A DNA stretch of 64,000 nucleotides from Streptomyces sp. 840.1 (GCF_003751445.1 NZ_RJUU01000001.1:4097001-4161000); one strand, 5' to 3'; shown: positions 33,126-40,840, counted from the stretch's first letter. Made by a program: numbers and translations. Notes: a model not told the origin generated them from the letters alone.

Positions 33126-33320
33126 ACGGGCAAACGTCTGATGGACGCAGCATTGGCCTACGCCAGAGCGAACGAACTGCATTTGGCCCTTGAGGTCTTG
33201 ACGAAGGATGCCGCAGCAATCCGCATGTACGAGCGCCTTGGCTGGCAGCGATGAGGCGAGACCATCCACACCTTCGGCGGCGAGCGCTTCGACGCCATCT
33301 GCTTCGTTGCGCCAGCCTGA
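33126..33320 (+). pseudogene. GNAT acetyltransferase C-terminal relic
   Basis: TGKRLMDAALAYARANELHL, ALEVLTKDAAAIRMYERLGW QR, then an in-frame TGA, then GETIHTFGGERFDAICFVAP A. The AAIRMYERLGW motif is the typical GNAT beta4-alpha4 end. The N-terminal half is missing and fused to the integrase relic, and the stop interrupts the rest. Confidence 0.75.
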
Positions 33321-33338
33321 CAACGAGAGCTGTTACAG

Positions 33339-33750
33339 GTTTCTCTACCTCATCAAGGCACCCGGCTGCGCTCCGCTCCGCCGGGCGCGCTTCCCGGCTC
33401 TGGCTGCGCCCGCGCTCCTGCCTTCGGCCCGCTCGGCGCTGCCGCCGCCGACGCGCGCCCGCAGTGGATAGGCCCGTGGGGCATGAGACGAGAACCAAGC
33501 CCGCGGCTTCACGACGATGCCTCCGGCGGGGGCGCTCAGACTCCGGGATGGACGGGGCACCGTTCGCGAGTGCCGGCCGGAGCGGGGCGAGCGTCGTGAG
33601 GCTCCCATCCCGACCACCTTCGACCCAGGCAGAGCCGAGCAGTCGCGGCCCAGGGCGTCAAGGTCGTTCGTACAGTGGCGCGCTCCACCTTGACGCCCTG
33701 AACCACGACCGCTCCACGACGTGTGGGTCGAAGGCGGACGGGATGGGAGC
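33339..33750. repeat. hairpin leader element 2, upstream of DUF262-HEPN cassette
   Basis: Starts with TTTCTCTACCTCATCAAGGC, a one-to-two base variant of the opening of the element at 19651, then GC-rich hairpins, then an inverted repeat with three perfect blocks: GCTCCCATCCCG 33601-33612 with 33739-33750, CCTTCGACCCA 33617-33627 with 33724-33734, CAGGGCGTCAAGGT 33651-33664 with 33687-33700. No credible gene occupies 33321-33956. A structured leader RNA or DNA site is possible. Confidence 0.5.
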
Positions 33751-33956
33751 TGAGGTGGGTGGTGGGGAAGGGGTGAAGTTTCGTGTGACGCTGAGGATTC
33801 TCCGTTAGCGGTCGGAACCAGAGGTCCGCCAAGCGCAGTGGACGATCCCGCCAAGAGTTGCTTCACAACGCTACTGGCATAGTCGCCCATCTGGGGCTTG
33901 GTGGCGATGGTTGCGAAGACCCGCGGGCCGCTCGCGCGAGCTGCTAGCCTCTTGAT

Positions 33957-35060
33957 ATGACGCTTGAAAATGAAATCGAACAGTATCGTCGCAGGATCGC
34001 AACGGATTCCTATCCAATGTCCATTGGTGAGCTGGCAAACCTCTACAAAGATGGTGAGATTGACATTCACCCTGAGTTCCAGAGAATTTTTCGCTGGAGG
34101 ATTGAACAGAGTAGCCGTCTAATTGAAAGTATTCTCCTTGGAATTCCTCTTCCGAGCATGTTTGTCGCCCAAAATGAGAAGGGTGTCTGGGATGTTGTGG
34201 ATGGAGTCCAGCGCATGTCTACGATTTTCCAATTCATGGGTATTTTGAAAGATGAGGACGGGAATCTTCACGATCCTCTTGTCTGTACTAAGCCACCTTT
34301 TTTGAGTCAACTTGAGGGCTGCGCATATGAGGAGCGTGAAGGTACCCAGAGGAACCTGACTCCTGCCCAAAGGATTGACTTTAAGCGTGCACGCATTGAT
34401 GTGAAAATCATCAAGCGAGAAAGTGACAATCGAACAAAGTACGATCTGTTTCAGAGGCTTAATTCATTCGGCTCTCTGGCGACGCCGCAAGAGCTTCGGA
34501 ACTGCCTACTTGTGAGTCTCAGTGATAAGCATTACAAATGGCTTGCGGGCATTTCGCAGGATCGGTCATTTGTTGGAGTCGTTGATTTGCCGGAACGGCT
34601 GATCAATGAGCGCTACCACATGGAACTCGCTCTGCGGTTCGTGCTCCTGCGGAAGCTCCCAAGGGAAAGACTTTCCACTGTGGGCAACATCGGAGACTTT
34701 TTGACCTCCGAAATCGTCTCCTTGGTCGAATATGATGACCAGCGCCTCGACGAGGAGAGTGAAGCCTTTAGGGCTACCTTCCAGGCGTTGCGTGAGGCCG
34801 GTGGAGCCGACGTCTTGAGGCGTTTCAACGCTGCGCGGGAACGATCTGAGGGACCCTTCTCTCTTACGGCGTTTGAGGCGCTTGCTCTAGGTCTGGGGTT
34901 CCACCTGCCGGGCGAGTTGCCAAGTTCCGATAAAATTCAGGAAAAGCGATCCCTTCTCTGGTCGGATAGCCGTTTCAGTGCAGGTCACGCTACCGGCGTT
35001 AGGGCAGATCAGCGGATGAAGATCACCATCCCGTTCGGACGCCAACTCTTTTCCAGCTAG
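33957..35060 (+). CDS. DUF262 (ParB/GmrS-type) protein (367 aa)
   Basis: The N-terminus MSIGELANLYKDGEIDIHPE, FQRIFRWRIEQSSRLIESIL and WDVVDGVQRMSTI is a DUF262 domain; residues 82-86 (DGVQR) correspond to the DGQQR nucleotide-hydrolysis motif, with Val in place of the first Gln. Known DUF262 proteins (GmrS, SspE, BrxU) couple NTP hydrolysis to DNA cleavage through a C-terminal DUF1524 HNH domain. That domain is absent here; the C-terminal half is helical without HNH motifs. The gene is followed 14 bases later by a HEPN gene, which may provide the effector. Base composition is clearly AT-richer than the flanks. Confidence 0.8.
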   Translation: MTLENEIEQYRRRIATDSYPMSIGELANLYKDGEIDIHPEFQRIFRWRIEQSSRLIESILLGIPLPSMFVAQNEKGVWDVVDGVQRMSTIFQFMGILKDEDGNLHDPLVCTKPPFLSQLEGCAYEEREGTQRNLTPAQRIDFKRARIDVKIIKRESDNRTKYDLFQRLNSFGSLATPQELRNCLLVSLSDKHYKWLAGISQDRSFVGVVDLPERLINERYHMELALRFVLLRKLPRERLSTVGNIGDFLTSEIVSLVEYDDQRLDEESEAFRATFQALREAGGADVLRRFNAARERSEGPFSLTAFEALALGLGFHLPGELPSSDKIQEKRSLLWSDSRFSAGHATGVRADQRMKITIPFGRQLFSS

Positions 35061-35074
35061 CGCCGGAGGGGCAC

Positions 35075-35713
35075 GTGGATCTGGAAAGATTTAGCGACAA
35101 GGTGCAGCGAGATTTGTCTTTGCGGAAGGTCGAGCTGTCGCGATTCTCTATCCTATTCCAGGAAGGGAAGGATCAGTCCCATCAGGAACTCTTGCATCGT
35201 GCTGCCGTAGTGATTTCTTATGCGCACTGGGAGGGATTTGTGAAGGCTGGCAGCGCCTTCTATGTGAAGCACATAAATTCCCGCCAGTTGCCAGTTGGGC
35301 GACTTAAGTACCCTTTCCAGGCGGCTTATGTTGCGTCGCGCTTCAAGCAGGCTTCGGCCAGCTCTAAGAATTATTTTCTCGGCGACCTGCTTGACTGTAT
35401 CGACGCAGACAGAAAGAAGACTTTTTCGGCTAGGCCAGAGAAGTGCTTCGATACTGAGAGTAATCTATCATCCGTTGTATTTAAGGCACTCGTGCAAGGC
35501 CTTGGGCTTGATTATTTGGATGAATACGAAACCCGCAATGCTTTCATTGATGAAAAGCTGCTATACGGGCGAAATCAAGTAGCTCACGGAGAACTGGCGA
35601 AATTTGATCGTCAAGATGCGGAAGAACGGCTGGATTCGGTTCGATACCTTATCGATCTATTCTCCGATCAGCTATTGAATGCGGCTCGCGATGAGTATTA
35701 TCTGGCCCAGTGA
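35075..35713 (+). CDS. HEPN-family predicted ribonuclease (212 aa)
   Basis: Matches the MAE_28990/MAE_18760-type HEPN pattern: AAVVISYAHWEGFVKAGSAF near the N-terminus and R166-NQVA-H171 (YGRNQVAHGEL), the Rx4H catalytic motif of metal-independent HEPN RNases. The ends are helical, as expected for the fold. GTG 35075 has GGAGG eight bases upstream and lies 14 bases behind the DUF262 stop, so the two are one operon. DUF262-HEPN pairs are predicted abortive-infection systems, with DUF262 as sensor and HEPN as RNA-cleaving effector; that division of labour is inference. Confidence 0.75.
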   Translation: MDLERFSDKVQRDLSLRKVELSRFSILFQEGKDQSHQELLHRAAVVISYAHWEGFVKAGSAFYVKHINSRQLPVGRLKYPFQAAYVASRFKQASASSKNYFLGDLLDCIDADRKKTFSARPEKCFDTESNLSSVVFKALVQGLGLDYLDEYETRNAFIDEKLLYGRNQVAHGELAKFDRQDAEERLDSVRYLIDLFSDQLLNAARDEYYLAQ

Positions 35714-35941
35714 AATCTAAATGCTGGTCCGGATTTTCCGTGTCGCGGATGGTCGCTACCGCCGTTCTCGTTGGACAGGGATGCTTTGAGTTCTCCCGCG
35801 ATCCAACGGCTCCGGTGTTCGTACCGCGGTGACATGACATCTAGAACTGACATCAACGATGGCGTACAGAGGCGGTACAGGTCGGCCGTCCAGAACGCCG
35901 GCGTCTGGGCTGGTTGCCTGGGAGCGGGATGCCTGAGCGAA

Positions 35942-35986
35942 CTTACAAAGCAGATGTCGGCAGTTCGAAACTGCCCGCGCCCACCA
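35942..35986 (+). repeat. attachment core C (tRNA-Val 3' half)
   Basis: Identical to core B (tRNA positions 32-76) and part of the identical 100-bp repeat 35942-36041. No 5' tRNA half precedes it. It is the rightmost tRNA-derived copy in the window. Confidence 0.85.
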
Positions 35987-35990
35987 GTGC

Positions 35991-36024
35991 AAAGGCCCCC
36001 AACCGATCATGGTTGGGGGCCTTT
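35991..36024. terminator. tRNA-type terminator hairpin (copy 2)
   Basis: Same perfect 14-bp stem (AAAGGCCCCCAACC/GGTTGGGGGCCTTT) as at 32875. Confidence 0.75.
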
Positions 36025-36049
36025 GACGTCTACTTCTGACAGCAAAGGG

Positions 36050-36205
36050 CCTGGTTCCCCGCAGTCGGGACGCTCCTTCGCGGGGCTCGGTCGGCCGGCC
36101 GGTGCGGGTGGTGAAGACGTAGCCGGTCTCCTCCGGCTGATCGCCCCCTTCCGGGACAGCCGCAACGCTTGCAAGGCGGTCCACTGTGCGAACCGCATGA
36201 CCGAC
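36050..36205 (-). pseudogene. integrase relic next to att core C
   Basis: Minus-strand reading VRTVDRLASVAAVPEGGDQP, EETGYVFTTRTGRPTEPREG. The GYVFTTRTGRPTEPR segment is typical of the catalytic domain just before the HxLRH box of tyrosine integrases. The following boxes are deleted; a short sequence resembling the integrase C-terminal end (GTCGGGACGCTCC, compare GTCGGGACGCTGCC near 32950) lies between this fragment and the att core. Confidence 0.6.
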
Positions 36206-36209
36206 CGGC

Positions 36210-36428
36210 TCACCGGCCCACCTCCGCCGTCCGGTCCGAGCACGGCGCGGTGTCCGCGCAGGCCCGGGGGAACCAGCTGTACGCGGCTCCGCCGGACGGC
36301 CTCGCGCGCTGCTCACCCAGGTCGACGTCCAGGCCGGTCGTGAGAGGGTGACCGCACCAGACGCAACGCCAGCCCCGCTGCTGTTGCTCGGTCAGTGAAC
36401 CGACTGGTGGTAAATCCCTCGCGGTCAT
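36210..36428 (-). CDS. small Cys-containing Streptomyces protein (72 aa)
   Basis: MTARDLPPVGSLTEQQQRGW, then RCVWCGHPLTTGLDVDLGEQ and AYSWFPRACADTAPC. The CxxC...C...C pattern suggests a zinc ribbon. Homologous small proteins with RCVWCGxPL...VDLGEQR are common in Streptomyces chromosomes and ICE cargo. Function unknown. Confidence 0.6.
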   Translation of the reverse strand: MTARDLPPVGSLTEQQQRGWRCVWCGHPLTTGLDVDLGEQRARPSGGAAYSWFPRACADTAPCSDRTAEVGR

Positions 36429-36519
36429 GGCGCCCCTGGCTCGTCGACGGTCTGGTGGGACGAGCATGCAGGGCGGAAGAGGGCTCAATGCTCACAAATC
36501 TGTGAGCACGTGAACGGAT

Positions 36520-37698
36520 CTACAGACCGACCCATGCGGCCAGAAGTCCGAGGCCGTCCGGCGTGCGCCGCGCGGAGTGAAGGAGGCCGCTCACCGTCTC
36601 GCGGGTCCGGGGGTGGTAGCGGGTCTGCTCGGGTGCGGTCCGGCGTGCCTCAACGAGATGGCGCAGAGCGGCATCAGAGTGGCCTGTCTGCATCTCGACG
36701 GTGGCGCGGTCGACAAGGAACCGGGCCCGCCGCGAGGTCAACGTAGCCGCCGGCAGCTTCATCGCGCGGGCCTGCCGCAGCGCCTCGTCGAACTGTCGCA
36801 TCGTGATCGCGGCGCCCATCTCATGAAGCGACACGTTCAGCTGGCCGAACGACAGCCAGTGCACCTCGCGGGCCTCGCCGCCGAGACGGGCGGCCAGGCC
36901 ACGGGCCGCCGCGATGTGATGTGCGACGGCGTCGCCGTCTCCTGCTCGGGCGGCGACCGCCGACGCGCCGAGGTGCAGCTGCCCGGCGACCGCCAGCGCT
37001 TCCCGCGAGGTCTCGTCGGCAACAAGCGCATGCCCGGCTTCGACGAGCCGTCGCCCCAGGTCCTGTCCCGACCGGGCGTGGCCGAGCGCCCGTTTGTAGT
37101 GGCGGACAGCGGCCAGGCACGGATCGGAAGCGCGCTCAGCGGCCCAGCCCATCCTGTCCAGGGCCACGATCGCGAGGTCGGGGAAGCCGGTCTTGAGTGC
37201 GATGTCGTGGGCCGTGCGGTACGTCGAGGCGAGGGCCTGCCACGTCTGCGTCGTCGGTGCGGTCCGGGCTGCCCGGGTCAGCGCGGAGATGACGGAGGGG
37301 AGTTCGCGAGCAGCCGCCCGCAGATGCGTTGCCCGTACCTGCCGGCACAGGCGGTCGGCGTCGGCCACGAGCTCCACGACCGGCCGGTCCGTCATGGGTT
37401 CGGGGTCGAGGTCGTACAGGTCGAGGGCCTCACGGATGGGACGTACCAGTGCGACGAGGCGCCCGGACTGCGTGTCGGCCGCACGGAGTGGTTCCCGAAG
37501 GCGGGAGGAGGCGATACCCAGGGCGGCGGCCACGGCAGCCACGAAGGCATCCGTGGCCGGGCGGGCTCCGCACTCCACCTGGTTGAGCAGGCTGTAGGAG
37601 TACGGGATGCGCGCGGCCAGCTCGCGCTGGCCGAGGCGGGCGAGCTTCCGCTGCTCTCTGATGCGGGCACCCGTGTGATCGCCGTTCGGTGTCGCCAT
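36520..37698 (-). CDS. XRE regulator with TPR-like domain (392 aa)
   Basis: HTGARIREQRKLARLGQREL, AARIPYSYSLLNQVECGARP is an XRE helix-turn-helix at residues 8-60. The remainder is helical repeats (TWQALASTYRTAHDIALKTG, RHYKRALGHARSGQDLGRRL), as in many Streptomyces regulators of secondary metabolism and development. ATG 37698 follows GGAGG at five bases. It is divergent from a flavoprotein gene 131 bases away, a recurrent Streptomyces pairing, so it probably controls that gene. Confidence 0.8.
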   Translation of the reverse strand: MATPNGDHTGARIREQRKLARLGQRELAARIPYSYSLLNQVECGARPATDAFVAAVAAALGIASSRLREPLRAADTQSGRLVALVRPIREALDLYDLDPEPMTDRPVVELVADADRLCRQVRATHLRAAARELPSVISALTRAARTAPTTQTWQALASTYRTAHDIALKTGFPDLAIVALDRMGWAAERASDPCLAAVRHYKRALGHARSGQDLGRRLVEAGHALVADETSREALAVAGQLHLGASAVAARAGDGDAVAHHIAAARGLAARLGGEAREVHWLSFGQLNVSLHEMGAAITMRQFDEALRQARAMKLPAATLTSRRARFLVDRATVEMQTGHSDAALRHLVEARRTAPEQTRYHPRTRETVSGLLHSARRTPDGLGLLAAWVGL

Positions 37699-37829
37699 GC
37701 CGGCCTCCGTTCCTGACTCGTCATCCGGAACGCTACCCACGCGCTTGAGCGCCCGACCCCGCTTCGCCACCGATTCCACCCGGTTCGGGGGTGGTTGCAT
37801 GTCCCGGGCCCGACGGGTGGGATGAGGCA

Positions 37830-38381
37830 ATGACGACCCTGTACCTGTTCGGCTCAGCCGCCCCTCCCGTGCTCGAAGTGTCCCAAGTCGTGAAGGACGC
37901 CCAGGCCCGCGGCTGGGATGTGTGCCTCGGCCTGACGCCGTCGGCCGCACGGTGGCTGGAGCGGGAACTTCCCGAGCTGGAGAAGGTGACCGGGCACCCG
38001 GTGAGGTCCGAGTACAAGATGCCGGGTGAGCCGGACGTGTGGCCGAAGGCGGACGTGATCCTCGTGGCACCGGCCACCTTCAACACGATCAACTCCTGGG
38101 CGCTCGGCCTCACGTCGACGTTCGTGGTGGGCGTTGCGGCGGAGGCGATCGGAAAGGCCGTCCCGCTGGTCACGATGCCGTGTGTGAACGCGGCCTACGC
38201 GCGGCACCGCGCGCTCGACCGGAGCGTCGGAGATCTGCGGAGCATGGGTGTGCGCGTGCTGTACGGCGAGGGCGGTTTCGTGCCGAACCGGCCGGGCGAG
38301 CGGCGGGCCGAGGGGTACCCGTGGGCCCTCGCCCTTGACGCTGCCGACGATGCGCGAAGGCGGCTCCCGCCCCTGCCGTAA
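37830..38381 (+). CDS. flavoprotein, HFCD family (183 aa)
   Basis: LYLFGSAAPPVLEVSQVVKD, then DVILVAPATFNTINSWALGL and VPLVTMPCVNAAYARHRALD. The PATFNTIN loop and the MPCVNAAYARH segment correspond to the FMN-binding PASANT and substrate-recognition PxMN motifs of HFCD flavoproteins (Dfp/EpiD fold). The usual catalytic His near the N-terminal strand is not obvious. The closest relatives are standalone Streptomyces flavoproteins encoded beside XRE/TPR regulators. A role in the nearby peptide locus is possible but unsupported. Confidence 0.75.
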   Translation: MTTLYLFGSAAPPVLEVSQVVKDAQARGWDVCLGLTPSAARWLERELPELEKVTGHPVRSEYKMPGEPDVWPKADVILVAPATFNTINSWALGLTSTFVVGVAAEAIGKAVPLVTMPCVNAAYARHRALDRSVGDLRSMGVRVLYGEGGFVPNRPGERRAEGYPWALALDAADDARRRLPPLP

Positions 38382-38576
38382 CCGGGGCCGCATGCTCGTC
38401 GTTCCGCGTTGCGCCGGCGGTTGCCGGCTGCGTGCCGGTCCTCGCGTTCGCCAGGTCTGCTGCCGGCGGACGTATGGCGTTGCGGCGGCGTCGTCATGAT
38501 GCGGATCGGCCCGCGGGGTGCGGTGGATGGGCCCGGTTGCACGGCCCGATGACGCTCGACGGCCGCACCCGGCACG

Positions 38577-39584
38577 TCAGGGTGCGGTATCCGTCGCGTC
38601 GCGGAGTCTGCGCCAGGTGCGTACGACCGAGCCCAGTCCGGCCCGCTTGGTGCGGGGGGTGCCGGACTCCCAGTCCCGGGCCGTTTCGGTGAACGTCTGC
38701 GACCGGGGCGCGTCGGCGAGGTGTCGCGTCTGGGCCGTTTGTGCGGCGAGGAGCAGGTCGCGCGGTTCGATCGTGGCGAGCTTCGTACGGGCGTGGCCGA
38801 GCAGGGCCGCGGCGGCCTCCGCGATAGCGGCTTCCCCCAGGGGGCGGGCGGGGACCGTCAGGCCTTCGGTCAGGCACTGCTGCAGGGCTGTCCGCAGGTC
38901 CGCCAGGGAGATGTCGCGGATCGTCAGTGACAGGTGGGCGGAGAGACCGGCCTCGCCCACCGCGCGGTGGGCGAAGCCGCGCGGGATGTAGAGGACGTGG
39001 CCGGGTTCGAGGACGCTGCGCAGGAGTTGGGGCGAGTCCTCGTCGTCCGGGAGCTCGCCCAGCGACCAGTCCGCCGTCGTCGGCGCGCCGTGGACGTACC
39101 AGGTCTTGCGTCCGGCCACCTGGAGGGCGAACACGTCGGCGTCGTCGCGGTGGGTCGCGAGGCCTTGGCAGTCGGCGGGCGTGACGAAGAAGAACGCCTC
39201 CACGCGCCGGTCCAGCTCGCCGGACAGCCGTGTCACCAGGTCAGCTGTGGGCAGGTGCCACTGGTCGACATGGCGCAGGAGCAGCGTCGCCCCGGCGCGC
39301 AGGAGTGCGACGACCTTCGCACGGTCGGCGAATCCGTGGTGCGTCGTGCCGTTGAGCAGGCGTGACGTGGTGTACGCCTCGGCCGGGACGGTGACCTTGT
39401 TGGAGCGGACCATCTCCAGGTAGGGCGTGCGCAGCAGCCCCGACTCGAAGGCGCTGTCCAACTCGTCGAGGTCGAAGGGCGATCCGAGTGTCTCCGGCGT
39501 GAAGACCGCGGGCTCGTGCTGCCACTGGTGGCTGGTGAAACTCTCGACGTTGCCGACCCAGTTGGCCAGCGTGGGCGATTCCAT
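38577..39584 (-). CDS. JmjC/cupin-type 2-oxoglutarate oxygenase (335 aa)
   Basis: Contains the iron-binding triad of the JmjC/ROX family: H145-x-D147 (GLATHRDDADVFALQ) and H206 (LYIPRGFAHRAV), with GRKTWYVHG between them and a C-terminal helical domain. Such enzymes hydroxylate peptides or ribosomal proteins. It lies 47 bases after the P450 gene on the same strand, downstream of the short precursor, so a tailoring role on that peptide is the best guess. Start ATG 39584 (MESPTLANWVGNVESFTSHQ) suits the family, whose members begin with a short W-containing helix. Confidence 0.8.
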   Translation of the reverse strand: MESPTLANWVGNVESFTSHQWQHEPAVFTPETLGSPFDLDELDSAFESGLLRTPYLEMVRSNKVTVPAEAYTTSRLLNGTTHHGFADRAKVVALLRAGATLLLRHVDQWHLPTADLVTRLSGELDRRVEAFFFVTPADCQGLATHRDDADVFALQVAGRKTWYVHGAPTTADWSLGELPDDEDSPQLLRSVLEPGHVLYIPRGFAHRAVGEAGLSAHLSLTIRDISLADLRTALQQCLTEGLTVPARPLGEAAIAEAAAALLGHARTKLATIEPRDLLLAAQTAQTRHLADAPRSQTFTETARDWESGTPRTKRAGLGSVVRTWRRLRDATDTAP

Positions 39585-39631
39585 GGCGTTCCCGTGGTGT
39601 CAGGGTGGTCGGTCGGCGGGGCGCGGTGCCG

Positions 39632-40711
39632 TCATGGTCCGGATTCCGCGTCGAACCGTACGGAGAGCAGGGAGCGCAGGGGGACGTGCTTCTCCTGGTC
39701 CGGGCTGCGGATGGCGAGCCGGTTGTCGAGAGCGACGGTCAGCAGGCGTTCGGCCAGGGGTACGACCAGGTGCTTGGCCCAGCAGCGGGCACCGTCGAAC
39801 CCGAACGGCATGAACGCGGGCGCCTTCTCGGGATCCGCCTGCCCGGCCCACCGCTCGGGGCGGAACTCCAGCGGGTCCGCCCAGTAGTCCGGGTGACGGT
39901 GCATCAGCAGGGGGAACAGCGCGACGTTGTCCTCGCGGCGGATCTCGGAGTGCAGGGCGGCGTACGCGTCCCCGCCCTTCCGGTACAGCATCCACGCGGG
40001 CGGGAGCAGCCGCAGCGTCTCCCACAGCACCGCGGGGAGATCGCCTCGGGCTGCCTCCCGGGCCGGCGTCGAAGGCCCCACGAGCCACAGCGCGTTGCCG
40101 GCCAGCGCGGCCACCCCGTCGCAGAGGGTGGCCGTCGCCCGGCGGTACATCGCGATGGCCTGCCCGCGCTCCTGGGTGCCGGAAGCGGTGCGGATCTGCT
40201 CCGCCAGTGCGGTGCGCCCGCCCCCGGACTCCGGCCAGACGGCGACGGCGCGGTCGACGAACCGGGAGAGCGAGGGGGAGCGCGTGATGCCGCGCTTCGA
40301 CAACAGGGAGACCGGCAGCGGGTCGGACGCGAAGAGCCATTCGCGCAGGTACGAGGTGGCCGCGTAGGGCCAGGCGCCGTGCAGCCCGCGCACAGGGGGC
40401 GGCTCAGTGCGGATGCCCGCCATGACGTCCTGGCCCAGAGCACGGATCGTGCCCGTCGCGCTGTCGTGGGGGATCTCGGCTCCCGCCGCGGGCTTGTAGA
40501 CCGAGCGCTCCGTCGACAGAACGGGGCGCGCCGCGACGACTTCGGCCATCAGGTCGCAGTGGGAGACGCCGACCGTGGTCGCGTCGATCCGGAACACTTT
40601 CTGTTCCCTGGCCAGCAGGTCCTGAATTCGCGGGGCGTACACGATGGAATGGTCGCGATCTGCCGCCGGTGCCGTTTCTCCCACGAGGATCGCCCTCCAT
40701 GAAAATGGCAA
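39632..40711 (-). CDS. cytochrome P450 with atypical haem loop (359 aa)
   Basis: P450 landmarks: ExxR at 231-234 (LWETLRLLPP), PERW at 285-288 (FRPERW) and haem Cys310. The haem loop reads FGFDGARCWAKH: compared with FxxGxRxCxG, Gly and Arg are each shifted one residue toward Cys, and the final Gly is Ala. The usual I-helix acid-alcohol pair is not apparent. At 359 residues it is shorter than common bacterial P450s (about 400). P450s that crosslink Trp/Tyr/His in short RiPP precursors are encoded next to their peptide, as here. ATG 40711 is chosen as the first good start after the hairpin. Confidence 0.8.
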   Translation of the reverse strand: MPFSWRAILVGETAPAADRDHSIVYAPRIQDLLAREQKVFRIDATTVGVSHCDLMAEVVAARPVLSTERSVYKPAAGAEIPHDSATGTIRALGQDVMAGIRTEPPPVRGLHGAWPYAATSYLREWLFASDPLPVSLLSKRGITRSPSLSRFVDRAVAVWPESGGGRTALAEQIRTASGTQERGQAIAMYRRATATLCDGVAALAGNALWLVGPSTPAREAARGDLPAVLWETLRLLPPAWMLYRKGGDAYAALHSEIRREDNVALFPLLMHRHPDYWADPLEFRPERWAGQADPEKAPAFMPFGFDGARCWAKHLVVPLAERLLTVALDNRLAIRSPDQEKHVPLRSLLSVRFDAESGP

Positions 40712-40775
40712 CTGAACGGGTTGCCCGCAGCGGATGGAGAATTCCAGGAATTGAACGGGCCGCGAGGTTCTGGAG

Positions 40776-40816
40776 CGCCGGCGGGGGAATCGGCATAAGC
40801 GCTTCCCCCGCCGGCG
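40776..40816. terminator. hairpin between precursor and P450 genes
   Basis: CGCCGGCGGGGGAA (40776-40789) and TTCCCCCGCCGGCG (40803-40816) form a perfect 14-bp stem with a 13-base loop, 24 bases after the precursor stop. No U-tract follows. It probably attenuates transcription so that precursor exceeds enzyme, a common RiPP arrangement. Confidence 0.7.
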
Positions 40817-40840
40817 AAGGTGTGCTGGATAACGTGCGTA

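Larger units (their letters stand above)
32826..36041. mobile_element. 3.2 kb mini-element between identical tRNA-derived repeats
   Basis: Bounded by 100-bp direct repeats, 32826-32925 and 35942-36041, each holding the tRNA-Val 3' half, the terminator hairpin and GACGTCTACTTCTGACA. I see no mismatch between them. Inside lie an integrase C-terminal relic, an acetyltransferase relic, a large hairpin element and an intact DUF262-HEPN gene pair. With no working integrase it can only move in trans, for example by a related integrase. Confidence 0.7.

Noticed and set aside
33345..34070. 241-residue minus-strand frame
   Set aside because: It runs through the hairpin element and antisense to DUF262, with no domain and a biased composition.
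37830..38381. Flavoprotein as AviCys-type decarboxylase of the RiPP locus
   Set aside because: The precursor has no Cys, and the gene pairs with a divergent XRE/TPR regulator instead, a common arrangement unrelated to peptides.
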